From Henckelia pumila (Eukaryota; Streptophyta; Magnoliopsida; Lamiales; Gesneriaceae): a stretch of 64,000 nucleotides of DNA. Positions 12,152-23,350 of the stretch are shown piece after piece; position 1 is the stretch's first letter, and each line of letters starts with the position of its first letter. The stretch lies in assembly GCF_033568475.1 (NCBI RefSeq), contig NC_133122.1, positions 135,911,402-135,975,401 on the forward strand, in the 5' to 3' direction. The position numbers and the translations under genes are program-made. The notes beneath the pieces were generated by a model. The model did not search any database and was not told the DNA's origin. It saw only the letters and a program-made list of their open reading frames with translations.

Positions 12152-15100
12152 CTAAAGCCAACTAGTCATACTACGCAGTCCCATTGCTTCGCGATGTTTG
12201 TCAAATAATTGTCCTGGCAAGGGCTTAGTAAGTGGATCAGCGATATTGTCTGCAGAGGCCACTCTCTCGACAATGATGTCTCCTCTTTCCACGATCTCCC
12301 GGATGATGTGGTATTTCCTCAGTACGTGTTTGGATCTTTGATGAGACCTTGGTTCCTTTGCCTGAGCAACGACACCCGTGTTGTCACAGTACATCAGGAC
12401 TGGACCAACAACTTCAGGAATGACGCCCAACTCTTGGACGAAATTCCTCATCCAAACAGCCTCTTTAGCAGCAGCTGATGCCGCAATGTATTCTGCCTCA
12501 GTGGTGGAATCCGCTGTGGTGTCCTGCTTGGAACTCTTCCAAGAGACAGCACCGCCATTGAGCATGAACACAAATCCAGAGGTTGACTTCGAGTCATCCA
12601 CGTCACTTTGGAAGCTAGAGTCGGTATAACCTTCCAATTTCAGTTCTCTTCCTCCATATACCATGAACATATTCTTAGTCCTTCGTAAGTACTTAAGAAT
12701 GTCCTTCACGACTTTCCAATGCATTTGACCAGGATTAGCTTGATATCTGCTCGTGACACTCAGAGCAAATGCTACATCCGGTCTGGTAGATATCATCCCA
12801 TACATGATACTACCTATGGCTGACGCATATGGTACATGTGTCATTTTCTCTATCTCTTCATCAGTCTTGGGACACATGGACTTTGATAGAGAAACTCCAT
12901 GACACATAGGTAGATGTCCTCTCTTGGACCCATCCATTGAAAACCTTTTCAATATGGTTTCGATGTAAGTTGATTGAGTGAGTCCTATCATTCTCTTAGA
13001 TCTATCTCTATAGATCTGTATCCCTAGAATATAGGATGCCTCACCCAAATCATTCATCGAGAATCTACCTGATAACTATATCTTTGTTGACTGCAACATC
13101 CCTACATCATTCCCAATGAGTAAGATGTCATCAACATAAAGTACTAAGAATGTCACAGCATCCTTAACTACTTTCTTGTACACGCACGGTTCCTCCGGGT
13201 TCTTGATGAAACCAAAATCCTTTATTGTTTCATCAAATTTCTGGTTCCAACTTCTTGATGCTTGTTTGAGACCATAGATTGATCTCTAAAGCTTGCATAC
13301 CTTATGCTCGCTTCCCATGGATGTGTATCCCTCAGGCTGCGTCATATAGATCTCTTCCTTAATGTTTCCATTAAGAAATGCAATCTTCACATCCATTTGC
13401 CATATCTCATAGTCATACCATGCTGCTATGGCAATTAGGATTCTTATGGACTTGAACATTGCGACTGGTGAAAAGGTTTCATCATAGTCAACTCCTAGTC
13501 TTTGAGTATAACCTTTCGCCACCAATCGTGCCTTGTAGGTCAATACCTTACCATCAGGCCCAAGCTTTCTCTTGTAGATCCATTTACACCCTATTGGAAT
13601 AATTCCATCGGGAGGATCTACTAAAGACCAAACTTGGTTTGTATGCATCGAATCTATTTCCGACTGCATAGCTTCAAGCCATAAATTTGAATCCGCATCA
13701 GAAATTTCTTCCTTGAAGTTTCTTGGATCACATCCAACATCGGGTTCATCTTGATCCCCTTCAAGAAGAAGACCATATCGAATAGGAGGTCTAGAAGTCC
13801 TCTCGGATCTTCTAAGTATAGGCGTGTCCTCTGAAGATTCTTGAGGTATGGGATCATTATTTTGTATTTCGGGTTCTTCTCGAATTTATTCGAGTTCCAT
13901 CATCTCGCCTTTCTTATCCAATAAGAACTCCTTCTCCAAGAAGGTGGCATTCCTTGAAACAAACACTTTTGTTTCATTAGGATGATAGAAATAATATCCG
14001 ATTGAATTCTTCGGATACCCTACAAAATAACATAAGGTGGATCGACTATCCAACTTATCTCCCACTGTCTGCTTCACGTAAGCAGGACATCCCCAAATCC
14101 TCAAGTACGAATACTTAGGAGCTTTGCCATTCCATAACTCGTATGGTGTTTTATCCACTGCTTTGGTGTGGACATTGTTCAACAAAAATACCGCCGTTTC
14201 AAGCGCGTAGCCCCAAAACGAAGGTGGAAGCTCAGTGAAGCTCATCATGGATCGAACCATGTCCAACAAAGTTCGATTACAACGCTCCGATACACCATTC
14301 AGCTGAGGTGTCATAGGAGGAGTCCACTGAGAGAGAATCCCATTCTCTTTTAGATAGTCCAAAAACTCGGTACTTAAGTATTCTCCACCTCGATCCGATC
14401 GAAGTGCTTTAATACTTTTACCTAGCTTGTTTTCTACTTCAGCCTTGAATTCTTTGAACTTTTCAAATGCTTCAGACTTATATTTCATTAAATATAAATA
14501 CCCATACCTTGAATAATCATCAGTAAAGGTAATGAAGTAGGTGTGGCCAAATTGAGTACCAATTCTAAATGGACCACAAACATCTGTATGGATCAAATCC
14601 AACAGATTTTGACTACGCTCAGGTTTCCCCTTAAATGGAGATTTAGTCATTTTTCCTTTCAGGCAGGATTCACAAGTAGGTAGAGAGTTAATATCAGACA
14701 TATCAAACATGCCCTCTCCCACTAGCTTGTTCATCCTCTTTGAGGAAATATGACCTAGCCTAGCATGCCAAAGGTTTGCCGGATTTTGACTATCGATTTT
14801 CCTTTTGTTCGTTGTTACCGTTTTATCAACATAATTTATTGGAACGTCTTTTAATTTTAAGTTATATAGATCGTTTTCAAGTTGTCCATTTCCAATCAAA
14901 CATTCATTCTTGTAAATATTGCAAATCCCATTCACAAAATTGCAAGAAAAACCATCTCTATCAAGCATAGAAACAGAAATAATGTTTTTAATCAAATCTG
15001 GAACAAATAAAACATCTCTCAAAAGTAACTTAAAATCGTTCTGCAAAATTAAATAAACATCTCTCATAGCTTTGGCTTCAACTCTAGAACCATTTCCGAG

Positions 15101-16066
15101 CCTCAGCTGGGTCTCACCCATTCTAAGCTTGCGACTTCTTGTCATCACCTGCAAATCATTGCAAATGTGAGATCCACATCCGGTATCCAATACCCAAGAA
15201 GTAGTATTAAGTGAAACATTTATTTCAATATAGAACATATCCTTCGCAGTTCGCAACTGCTCTAGATATTCCTTGCAGTTACGTTTCCAATGACCGGGTT
15301 TCTTGCAGTGATGGCAAACATCCTTGGACTTTTCCATGTTTGAAGCCTTTGTCTTGTTCTTCTTCTCGGGTCCGGTTTTCTTGGGTGGGGCAGAACGTTT
15401 CTTGCCCTTTGTACTTGGCCCCTTCTTAGTAGAAGAAGAGGAGCCCACCAAGAGAACTGGTTTATCCTTCTTTAAAGTGGCTTCATATGTTACAAGCATA
15501 TTAACCATCTCTTCAAGGGAGGCCTCTATCTTGTTCATATTGAAATTCACCACAAAACCGTCAAACGATGAAGGAAGAGAGAGAAGTAATAAGTCCACAT
15601 TGAGTTCATGCTCCAACACCAAATCAAGCGTTACCAACTTCTGTATGAGCCAAATCGCGCGTACCCCATGATCACGGACCGAAGTCCCTTCATGCATGCG
15701 ACACGTCATTAGCTCTTTTACAGTAGAGAACCTTTCAGCTCTCGATTGAGCCCCAAAAAGTTCCTTGAGTTGTACGTGAATGTCAGCAGCATTCACGGTA
15801 TCCTCAAATCGCCTCTGGAGTTCATCAGACATCGAAGCTTGCATATAGCATTTGGCCTTGATATCATGGTCCCACCATTTATCAAGTTTGGCCAACTCTT
15901 CCGGACTTATATCAGCTGGTGCTTCCTTCGTAGGAGATTTTTCTAACACGTAGAGCATCTTCTCCGAGGTCAAGACAATCTTCAACTTACGGAACCATTC
16001 CGTATAGTTTGCGCCAGTCAGTTTATTTTGTTCGAGAATAGATAATAGTGGATTGCGCGAATTCAT
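12152..16066 (-). pseudogene. Copia-B gag-pol polyprotein, with several stops
   Basis: Start chosen at 16066 (MNSRNPLLSILEQNKLTG), conserved with Copia-A; 10 upstream codons are also open. 16066-13886 is one frame: gag, CCHC knuckle (CHHCKKPGHWKRNC), protease with an intact DTGCGSH, integrase with HTDVCGPF, RSDRGGEY and NGVSERCNRT. Stops then follow: after MMELE (13886), near 13286 (CAG to TAG beside a Copia-A CAG), and near 13060-13080 (TGG to TAG), with a frame change around 13660-13860. Reverse transcriptase and RNase H resume to 12152, ending SMTSWL. Most stops are C-to-T or G-to-A changes, the pattern expected from methylated cytosines. The catalytic core of the reverse transcriptase lies in the broken stretch 13057-13286. 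Confidence 0.9.
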
Positions 16067-17782
16067 CTTAATGAAATACTGAAAAGAAACAGACAATAAT
16101 CAGTGATTGTTTAATTAATTTACTAAGACATAAAATAGGCGAAATTTATTTTATGAATCTCACTCCCACTATTTTAACGATTTCACTACCCTCTAGTGAA
16201 AACGGGAAACTGTTTTTCTTAGTGGGAACATGGAGTCCAATTGACAAACTATGGTCCCGAATAATATCAGCCAACCATAATTTTCAAAAGATAGAGCCCA
16301 ATTGCTTCCAAAGCAACCCCCATGTATTTACCTCATGTCCAATAAGGGCCCAATAATATGACGTCGTTTATTGTGACATGTCAAGATGACCCATCAATAT
16401 TAAGTTGTGATGGACGGTCGCCATGTGGATCCCCCAATAATATGAGCCGATCACGTGGGAGTTCCACCCAACTTACAACATTTGTCGATCCAATGTACAA
16501 CTTTCCGACGAACGGGCCCCCCCAATAATATGAGCCGGACCGTATCCGCGGGTAGCATCTCATACATTTATCGTTGATGGAAGGTAGGAACATTTAAACA
16601 ATATTTAAATTCCCTTTATTTATCTTGATATCAATTTTAAATCATATTTAAAATGAGGTATTTTAATTTTGAAAATTTGTCTCATCATTTAAAATTTGTA
16701 TGCTTGCGGGATTCATACAATTTAGTCTTAAACATGCATACAACGATAATATCATATATTATATTTTAGGATGATCGATTCCATTACTAATCGACCCATG
16801 GTTGCCAATCACGAGTCTAAGTCCAATCCTAGGTAATATGCAGGTATGCAATCCAATCCTATTACATTGAGCTTCCAATTTACATTTCTTCAGTCTTTAT
16901 TGTCTGCTGGGTCCACCTCCGTCTTCAAATCTTCATCTCCCACTAAGTCTAATGTATTTACAATAAATAACTATGACAAGTAGGGGATACATTTTAAGGG
17001 GTGGGAACATGCCATAAACCAGACCCACTTTTATTACATATGACAATTCATATTGGGCCACAAACCAGACCCATTAATAAATCCAACAACAATAAAAACA
17101 AATGTAAATTTCCTAACATACACCTACAAAATTGGTCATGGCAATCGATCATCCTTATCCAATAATATTTAATTCAAAATTAATTTATTGGATAACATGC
17201 AATGGCAATTTAAATTAAAAGGATAAAATCATATTCCATATATAAAATCTTATTTTACATACAAAATCATATTTTATCTTTTTATCAAATAAAATCATAT
17301 TTTACATATAAAATCCAATTTTATACATAAAATCATATTTTACTCAATATTTCCATAAGATCATATCTTATCATCAATTGTATCAAAAATAATTAATTTC
17401 ATAAAATCTGATTTAACGGATAAAATCTATAAATTTTCCAAAAATTCAAATTTATCCAAAAATCAATTTTAAAATTTTCGGACTCGAACAATTCGATCCG
17501 ACGCCTCGTGGACCAATCAAAAACAATTTTCGATCGGACCAAAAATAGAATTTTAACATATTAAAATTTTAATTTAAAATAAAAAATTAATTTTTCCCGG
17601 GCCGCCCGGGACGATCCTGGGCAGCCCACGCCCCAAAAGGGGCTCGGGCCGGGCAGCAATCACATCGCTGCCCCGGGTTTTCCCATTAATTTTTTTAAAT
17701 TTTTAAAATCTTTTGTTTCAAAAACCAAGGCTTAAAAATTCTTGTACAATCGATTAATTTAATCGCTTGATCTGAGAAACCT
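16067..17782 (-). other. Copia-B untranslated leader
   Basis: About 1.7 kb between primer site and gag with no credible coding region. From the primer site onward in sense direction it holds a GC-rich hairpin cluster (17596-17673), then an AT-rich zone with repeated aaaatcatattttacatat-like units (about 17221-17360), then the region shared with Copia-A. Long structured leaders of this kind are known in BARE-1-like elements; in retroelements the leader carries packaging and dimerisation signals. Confidence 0.75.
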
Positions 17783-17795
17783 GGCTCTGATACCA
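17783..17795 (-). promoter_or_regulatory. Copia-B primer binding site (initiator Met tRNA)
   Basis: Minus strand reads tggtatcagagcc, the standard plant Copia primer site complementary to the 3' end of initiator tRNA-Met, one base from the LTR start at 17797. Perfect match. Confidence 0.95.
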
Positions 17796-17796
17796 C

Positions 17797-19639
17797 TGTT
17801 GGAAAACGGTGTTTAGATCAATCAGAATTGATACCCGGTGCAGCGGAAGTTTAAAATTTTATATGGAATGATTCCATAATGGGTATCAAAACTTTACGAT
17901 TAAATTGTGCGTGTAAAAATTAAATAACAATTAAATTTTTACCTCCAATCTCGAATCGAGATTATGGACACAAACAGATTACTTTGCTCTTGTTGTATAT
18001 CCCAGGAACTGATGGACGAACAATTCTTCAATTAGGTCCACGAACAGAAGTTTAATCCCTCTGATAGATTGCACTAGAAAATCTATCAGAAGTTTCTACG
18101 AAGAGAATTAACGAATTTGATCCGTTAAACCAGACTGCAAATTCAAAATTCACAGGCTGGAATTTTTCAAGCAGAGAGGGAGAGGGGCGGCGGCCACAGT
18201 AGGGAAAAACTAGGGTTTTCGAAAAATATTTTGTGACCTCTGTTTTCTAATTTCTGTACTGCAATAACTTATTTATAATGTGGGCTACTAACAGCTTAGG
18301 GCCCATTAGTCATAAGTTCAAGCCTGACAAGCAAAGCCCGCATGTTCAGAAATTAATATAAAATTCATCGTGACTCAGATTGATAAACCAATTTCACCAA
18401 TGTGCACAGAAACCATTTCTGCAACTTTTAAAGTCAAGATAAATTTTCTGAATCCGAATTCAGTGATTTCCAAAAATGCCCATCCCTATGTCATTTTAGG
18501 AAATCTTACTTTTCTACTCTGATATAAGAAGTCCTACTTCTTTGTCCATTAAATTTAACTCTTTAAATTAAACTATCTCAACGGGGATTAAAAATCCATT
18601 ACTTGTGTGACCCTCAATGGTTCAGGGATACAGCTAGCCGTGGGCTCACAACTCCTTGTGACTCGGAACAACAATTTCCGACTTGCCCATCGAATCATGG
18701 TAAGAGCGCCTAGCAACATCGCCTCATGATTCCCTAGGTATCACTGATAGTGCCTGCAAGAACCAATAGATTTTGGTTAGCGTACAGTACGGTCCCTTCA
18801 TCCATATATCCCGATCGAATCAACAACCATTGGTAAATCGAGAGTCGTTCGAGATTCGATAACTATGCAATGCATCTTGAAGATCAAATAGTGACATCGC
18901 ATGTGCTACTAAGAAACCATTTCTTAAAACACATCATGTACTCTGGCCAGAGATTCGTCACACTAATATCTCCTCAGATTGCATAGGATATCCACACTAG
19001 CAAGTATGTGGTGAATCCTTGACAACAAAGCATCGACTCCTATATGTGTCGTAACTGAACCCAATCCCGACACCTGATGACCCCAATAGAGTCGGTAAAC
19101 GAGTCAAAGTACAGTACTAGCATATAGAGTCTCAATGATGTTTCAAGTAGTAAGGACTAATGGTGTACAACCAAAACCGCGGACTTTATCCACTCGATAA
19201 GTGATAACCACTTGGAAGGTCCGGATAGGGTAGTTCGATCATTCATCGTATGAATATCCATTTGCATTCTTTGAACATCTCTATGTTCCATACCAATGAA
19301 ACGTGATACTCGGCATCGCAAATGCTAGTCTCAATCTCGAGCGATCCTTATCCTTATTAACGGACGGCTCAATCGACTAGGAACTGTTTAGAATATACAG
19401 TGACTATAAGATGTGTTTCATGATAGCCATCCCCATGTGCCACCACATCTTACATACACTATAGTATATTCAAGGTCTTCATCTAAACATCTTATAGTAT
19501 GTCACAACATAATAATATGATAAAAGATAAAGTAAACGCCTTTATAAAAGTGTAAATTATATTAAACAAAAGATTGTTTATACATAGAGTCATCAAAGCC
19601 CTTAGCCACAAGTTGGCTCACCGGGAACCCACTCTTTCA
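17797..19639 (-). repeat. Copia-B 5' LTR
   Basis: Complete 1843-bp LTR, plus-strand ends tgttggaaaa and ctctttca, directly followed by the target duplication ctagc. A TATA box read on the minus strand lies near 18267-18276. It is the reference for dating: the two outer pieces of the 3' LTR (3941-5191, 11895-12137) are close to identical to it. Confidence 0.93.
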
Positions 19640-20677
19640 CTAGCAATTAACCTTAAAATCATAGGAATATCCACTAAGATTTTTGTGTTCTCCTATTTTA
19701 ATTGACCAAACCCAGCATTCAGTCAAAACTTATCAATAACCAACTGGGCACGATAGCGTTCCATATTGATTAAAAATAGCTTTTCGATTTGTGAAAACAG
19801 TTAATCTTAAAATCTAACAATCGAGATAGCTGCAATTGTTAAACCTAGTTTCGTTAATTTATTTAGATCAAACATGTCATGATAGATTTATTTGTCAGAT
19901 TATTCGACTCACAACTTTTATGAAATAAATCATAAATTAACAAATATTAGAAACAAACGAAAACATCAATTTAAACATATAACCTCACAGTGATAATCGA
20001 AATACTGGAAAATATCCTTGAATCAAAAATAAAAACTTAGCCAAGCATAGTTGGCTTCATATTTCCCTAAAAATATTATAGATTAAACCTAGAAATTATG
20101 AAGAAGAAAAGAAGAAGAAAATATTCATTGTCTTGGCCGTGCAGAGCGTGTAGAACACAGGAACAGAAATCTGGAATTCTCCCTCAATCCCTAAAATAAC
20201 GTGTAAACTAGAATGAGAAAGAAGATTTTTCAAAAAAAAAAAAATTCTAATAAAAGATAATATTATCTACAAGGTAAATTAGAGATTTTTTATGGATTTT
20301 TACATAATCTCTTTATCCAAAAACTTTAAATCTTCAAAAAGCCATCCATATATTAAATACCATAATTTAGAATTCCTAAAATATGGTATTTTTTTCACAA
20401 ATTCTGAAATCTTCTATTCACACCAGACAATAACATCTTAGTAACTCAGCGCACCCACGTCTTGCTTCAAAACCTCTTCTAGTTTGCTCAATTTCTCAAA
20501 CTTTCCTCTTGGCAACTCCAAATGTGATAGAATTCAACTTTTTAGCCCAAGTTTTTTGCCAAGATCATCAAACTTCCTCCAACTACAAAACATGACAAAA
20601 ACGCATCAATTAACATATGCAACAGATAAAAACCCGAGAAATATGATACTAAAAATATAAATATTATGAGCTTATCA
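19640..20677 (-). repeat. Athila-2 3' LTR, part 2
   Basis: Resumes the LTR broken at 3940, starting with the second ctagc and ending gcttatca at 20677. It matches the 5' LTR but lacks about 95 bp present there (30650-30744), so one copy has an indel, with the joint near 19886. It contains the U3 dyad gcgcacccacgtcttg (near 20450-20465). Confidence 0.9.
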
Positions 20678-22166
20678 AAATCTCCCACACCTAAACCATG
20701 CTTGCCCTCAAGCATATAATAGTTCAATCCATCATCCCAACTTATCATCCTCCTTTCGCTTCCTCAACCAATACCAAACAAATATTCATGCATCTCATGC
20801 ATCACAACAAGCCAAAAGAAGAAATTCTCCCACCAACATCATAAACAATCAACTCAATCAATTGTATCAAAATTAAAATGTATAAGGTCCAACAAATCCT
20901 CATGGGATTCACTCATTGCACTCAACAAAAAAAATTTGGTGTATATCAAAGAAAACGCTCATGTCAAAACATAGAAGATTTTTAACCATAAGCTTGCAAA
21001 TATATCACGTCTTTCCCACCAAATGAATGAATTAAAATGCATGATCAAAGGGCATAAAGATGGTTGTAACGGGGCTAGGGGTAAGGTAGGATAAAAGGAT
21101 AAAATGACTAATAGAATTGAAATAATCATATAAATCCTTCCACAAACACCAATCCAACCAATTATTCATCTGCAATCCATAAAAATCTTAACATCCAATA
21201 AGTTCATTCATCACTCTTCATTTTTTTTCATTCTCTTTTCTTTTTCTTTTTGACTCTTTTTTTTTCTTTCCCGTATTTTCTCTTCTTTTTTCATTTTTCC
21301 AGCATTCTTTTTTTTTGGGAATTTGAAATGTAAAAAAGAGAATTATAAGACTCGGAGCATGAGTAACTAAGTCTCCACACTTTTTCACAGCTTTTGCTTC
21401 AAATAGTGCCCTATGTGAAAAGTTTACATGATTTTTCAATTCAAGGTTCAACAATGGGATAATCAATAAAGAAAAGTTTTTCATGGCTTGTAGTGTGGGT
21501 ATTTTGCAAAGAAAAAGATCAGGATCAAAATTGGCTCACTAAAGGTATATGATAAGGGTATGCTCAAAGCAGAGGCATGTGAAAAAAATTGGTTTTAACC
21601 TAGGGCCCTTAATTTTTGAACAAGGCATTCAATCCACCAAAATGGGTTAATGAGAACATGTATAACAATGCAAGTTCTAGAAAAATCAACAATGCATGAA
21701 AAACACACCATCAAGAAAAAAAAAGCATGATATAGCGACTGCTCATTGGCTCAAATCTCACCACAAAAAAAATTGGCTATGTGTTAGACCCATACATCTA
21801 TCCTTTCAACCAATTATCAAGAGAAACTACCCACAATGCAGCAAAGAGAATACAAAATTTTATTTTTTCATTTTTTTTCAAAGGATCAGTGTCAGAAGTA
21901 TCCAGGATTCAGAAAAGAGAAACAATAATCATGAACTAAATACCTCTTGGACAGAAACTCACAAAATGGAATTAAAAGAATGAAAAACAATAGCAATAAT
22001 TATCCACCTATAAGAATGACACAAACAACTTAAAACCTCCCACGCCTAAATCTGGCATTGTCCTCAATGACATAAATAAATGCTCAATTAAAAAAATGAA
22101 AAGCGCAAGGATAGTTAGAGGACTCCCCTGATAGTTTTGAGCATTAACAAAAGTGTCATCTACTGC
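20678..22166 (-). other. Athila-2 3' untranslated region with two polypurine tracts
   Basis: Non-coding, 1.5 kb. Beside the LTR the minus strand reads tttaggtgtgggagatttt (20678-20695), the polypurine tract for plus-strand priming. A second, clearly related copy (tttaggcgtgggaggtttt, about 22035-22054) lies next to the end of the env-position gene, and the flanking 25 bases are similar too. Between them, 21222-21320 is a long T-rich run on the plus strand, that is an A/G-rich tract in the sense strand. Short ORFs in this stretch are low-complexity and not supported. Confidence 0.75.
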
Positions 22167-23350
22167 TTAAGGTGGGGGAAACGGCGGATCAAAACCCATG
22201 TGTCGATAAAATGCCAGCTGATTTTTCTCCATTCTTATCAATTGCTGCTGGATATCAGAAATTTTTTCCTCGATGAAGCGCCTGGTAGACGGTCGAGAAC
22301 CGGATGATGTTGTAGAAATCGGTGATGGTGGATGAATGTCCAGTGGCTCGGGCGAGATATCAGGATCAAAATTGGTCTGGCTGGACTTCGTTGTAGCAGG
22401 ACCTAGTGGACAAAACGAGAAAACTCCCTGCACTTGTTTTATGAGTCACATACTCTCTAAACATCGCAAATCCAAAGGATACACAGGACAAGCCACATGC
22501 AAATTATTATCATTCAAATCAAGCAATTTGGCATTGACAGCTAGTGCAGTAATCAAGGAACCAAGAATCAAATGACGTTTATTTGCTACTACACTAGCAA
22601 ATTGTGAAACCAACCAATAACCCAAATTAACTTTTTTCTGGCCTTCCATGCACCAAAGGAAAAAAAATTTCAGATTTTGTTAACACACCTGCAGAATCTT
22701 TTCGACCCAAGAAATTAAAATCCAAAAACCTATGAATGTATTTCCAAGCTGGGTCATAAAGGTACTAGTCCTTGGACTTACTTGGGTCATAATCTTTTTG
22801 GTTCGAGATAAACAATAATGGGAGTAAATTTGTCATCATAGTCACAAGCACTAGTCAAATACTCATCAGTTTTAGCAAATTCTTTGGTGATAAAACCAAA
22901 GGTCTGATTAAATTCAGTGATTGATAATTTGAAAGTGCACTCCATCCAACGAAAACGAACTACTCCTGGGCTCGAGAGTGTAAAATTTTCAGGTTTGAAA
23001 AATTCAAAAGTAGTATAAAACTCTCGCACCAGCTCGATATATGCAGGACATGAAACAAAAAAATAAGACTCCCACCCAATGTTATGAATTAATTTCAACA
23101 CTTTATCCTTAATATTCAAAGTCTCCAAGATGGGGTGATCAATATACTTACAGGGAATTATTTGTTTTTGACAAATCAATTTGTACCTATCCTTTTCCGC
23201 CTTTTTAGTAAAAACTAAATTACCATTTAAATCAGATTCAGAAGGCGGTAACACATTCATTCCCTTTCCCATTCTCGCCATTTTATACACAGGAGATGAA
23301 CTAGATTCACCGACTCTCTTTTTTTTTGCAGCACTAGACTCTCGACCCAT
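22167..23350 (-). pseudogene. Athila-2 env-position gene (plant transposon protein domain), broken
   Basis: Read from ATG 23350 (MGRESSAAKKKRVGESS). 187 codons are open to 22787: a basic Ser-rich N-terminus, then a globular part with LVREFYTTFEFFKPENFTL and LSITEFNQTFGF. This matches the layout of the Athila-3 gene at 56518 (VREFYANLK, then RGKMVPFDSHTIDTLFKI). Such proteins are often annotated as putative plant transposon protein and occupy the env position of Athila elements. The frame shifts between 22787 and 22649, a stop lies at 22446, and the C-terminal part runs to 22167 (IQQQLIRMEKNQLAFYRHMG, coiled-coil-like). I see no signal peptide or clear transmembrane helix, so calling it an envelope protein would be unsupported. 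Function unknown. Confidence 0.65.

Larger units (their letters stand above)
3941..19639 (-). mobile_element. Copia-B, Ty1/copia element carrying a second copy inside its 3' LTR
   Basis: Minus-strand Copia with outer ends tgttggaaaa (3941) and ctctttca (19639), flanked by the 5-bp duplication ctagc at 3936-3940 and 19640-19644. Parts: 5' LTR 17797-19639, Met-tRNA primer site, a 1.7-kb leader, gag-pol 16066-12152, polypurine tract 12138-12151, and a 3' LTR split into 3941-5191 and 11895-12137 by Copia-A, with about 350 bp of LTR missing. An undisturbed copy would be about 9.3 kb. The long LTR and long leader recall the Angela/BARE-1 group, but I assign that only tentatively. Stop codons in pol make it non-autonomous. 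Confidence 0.9.
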
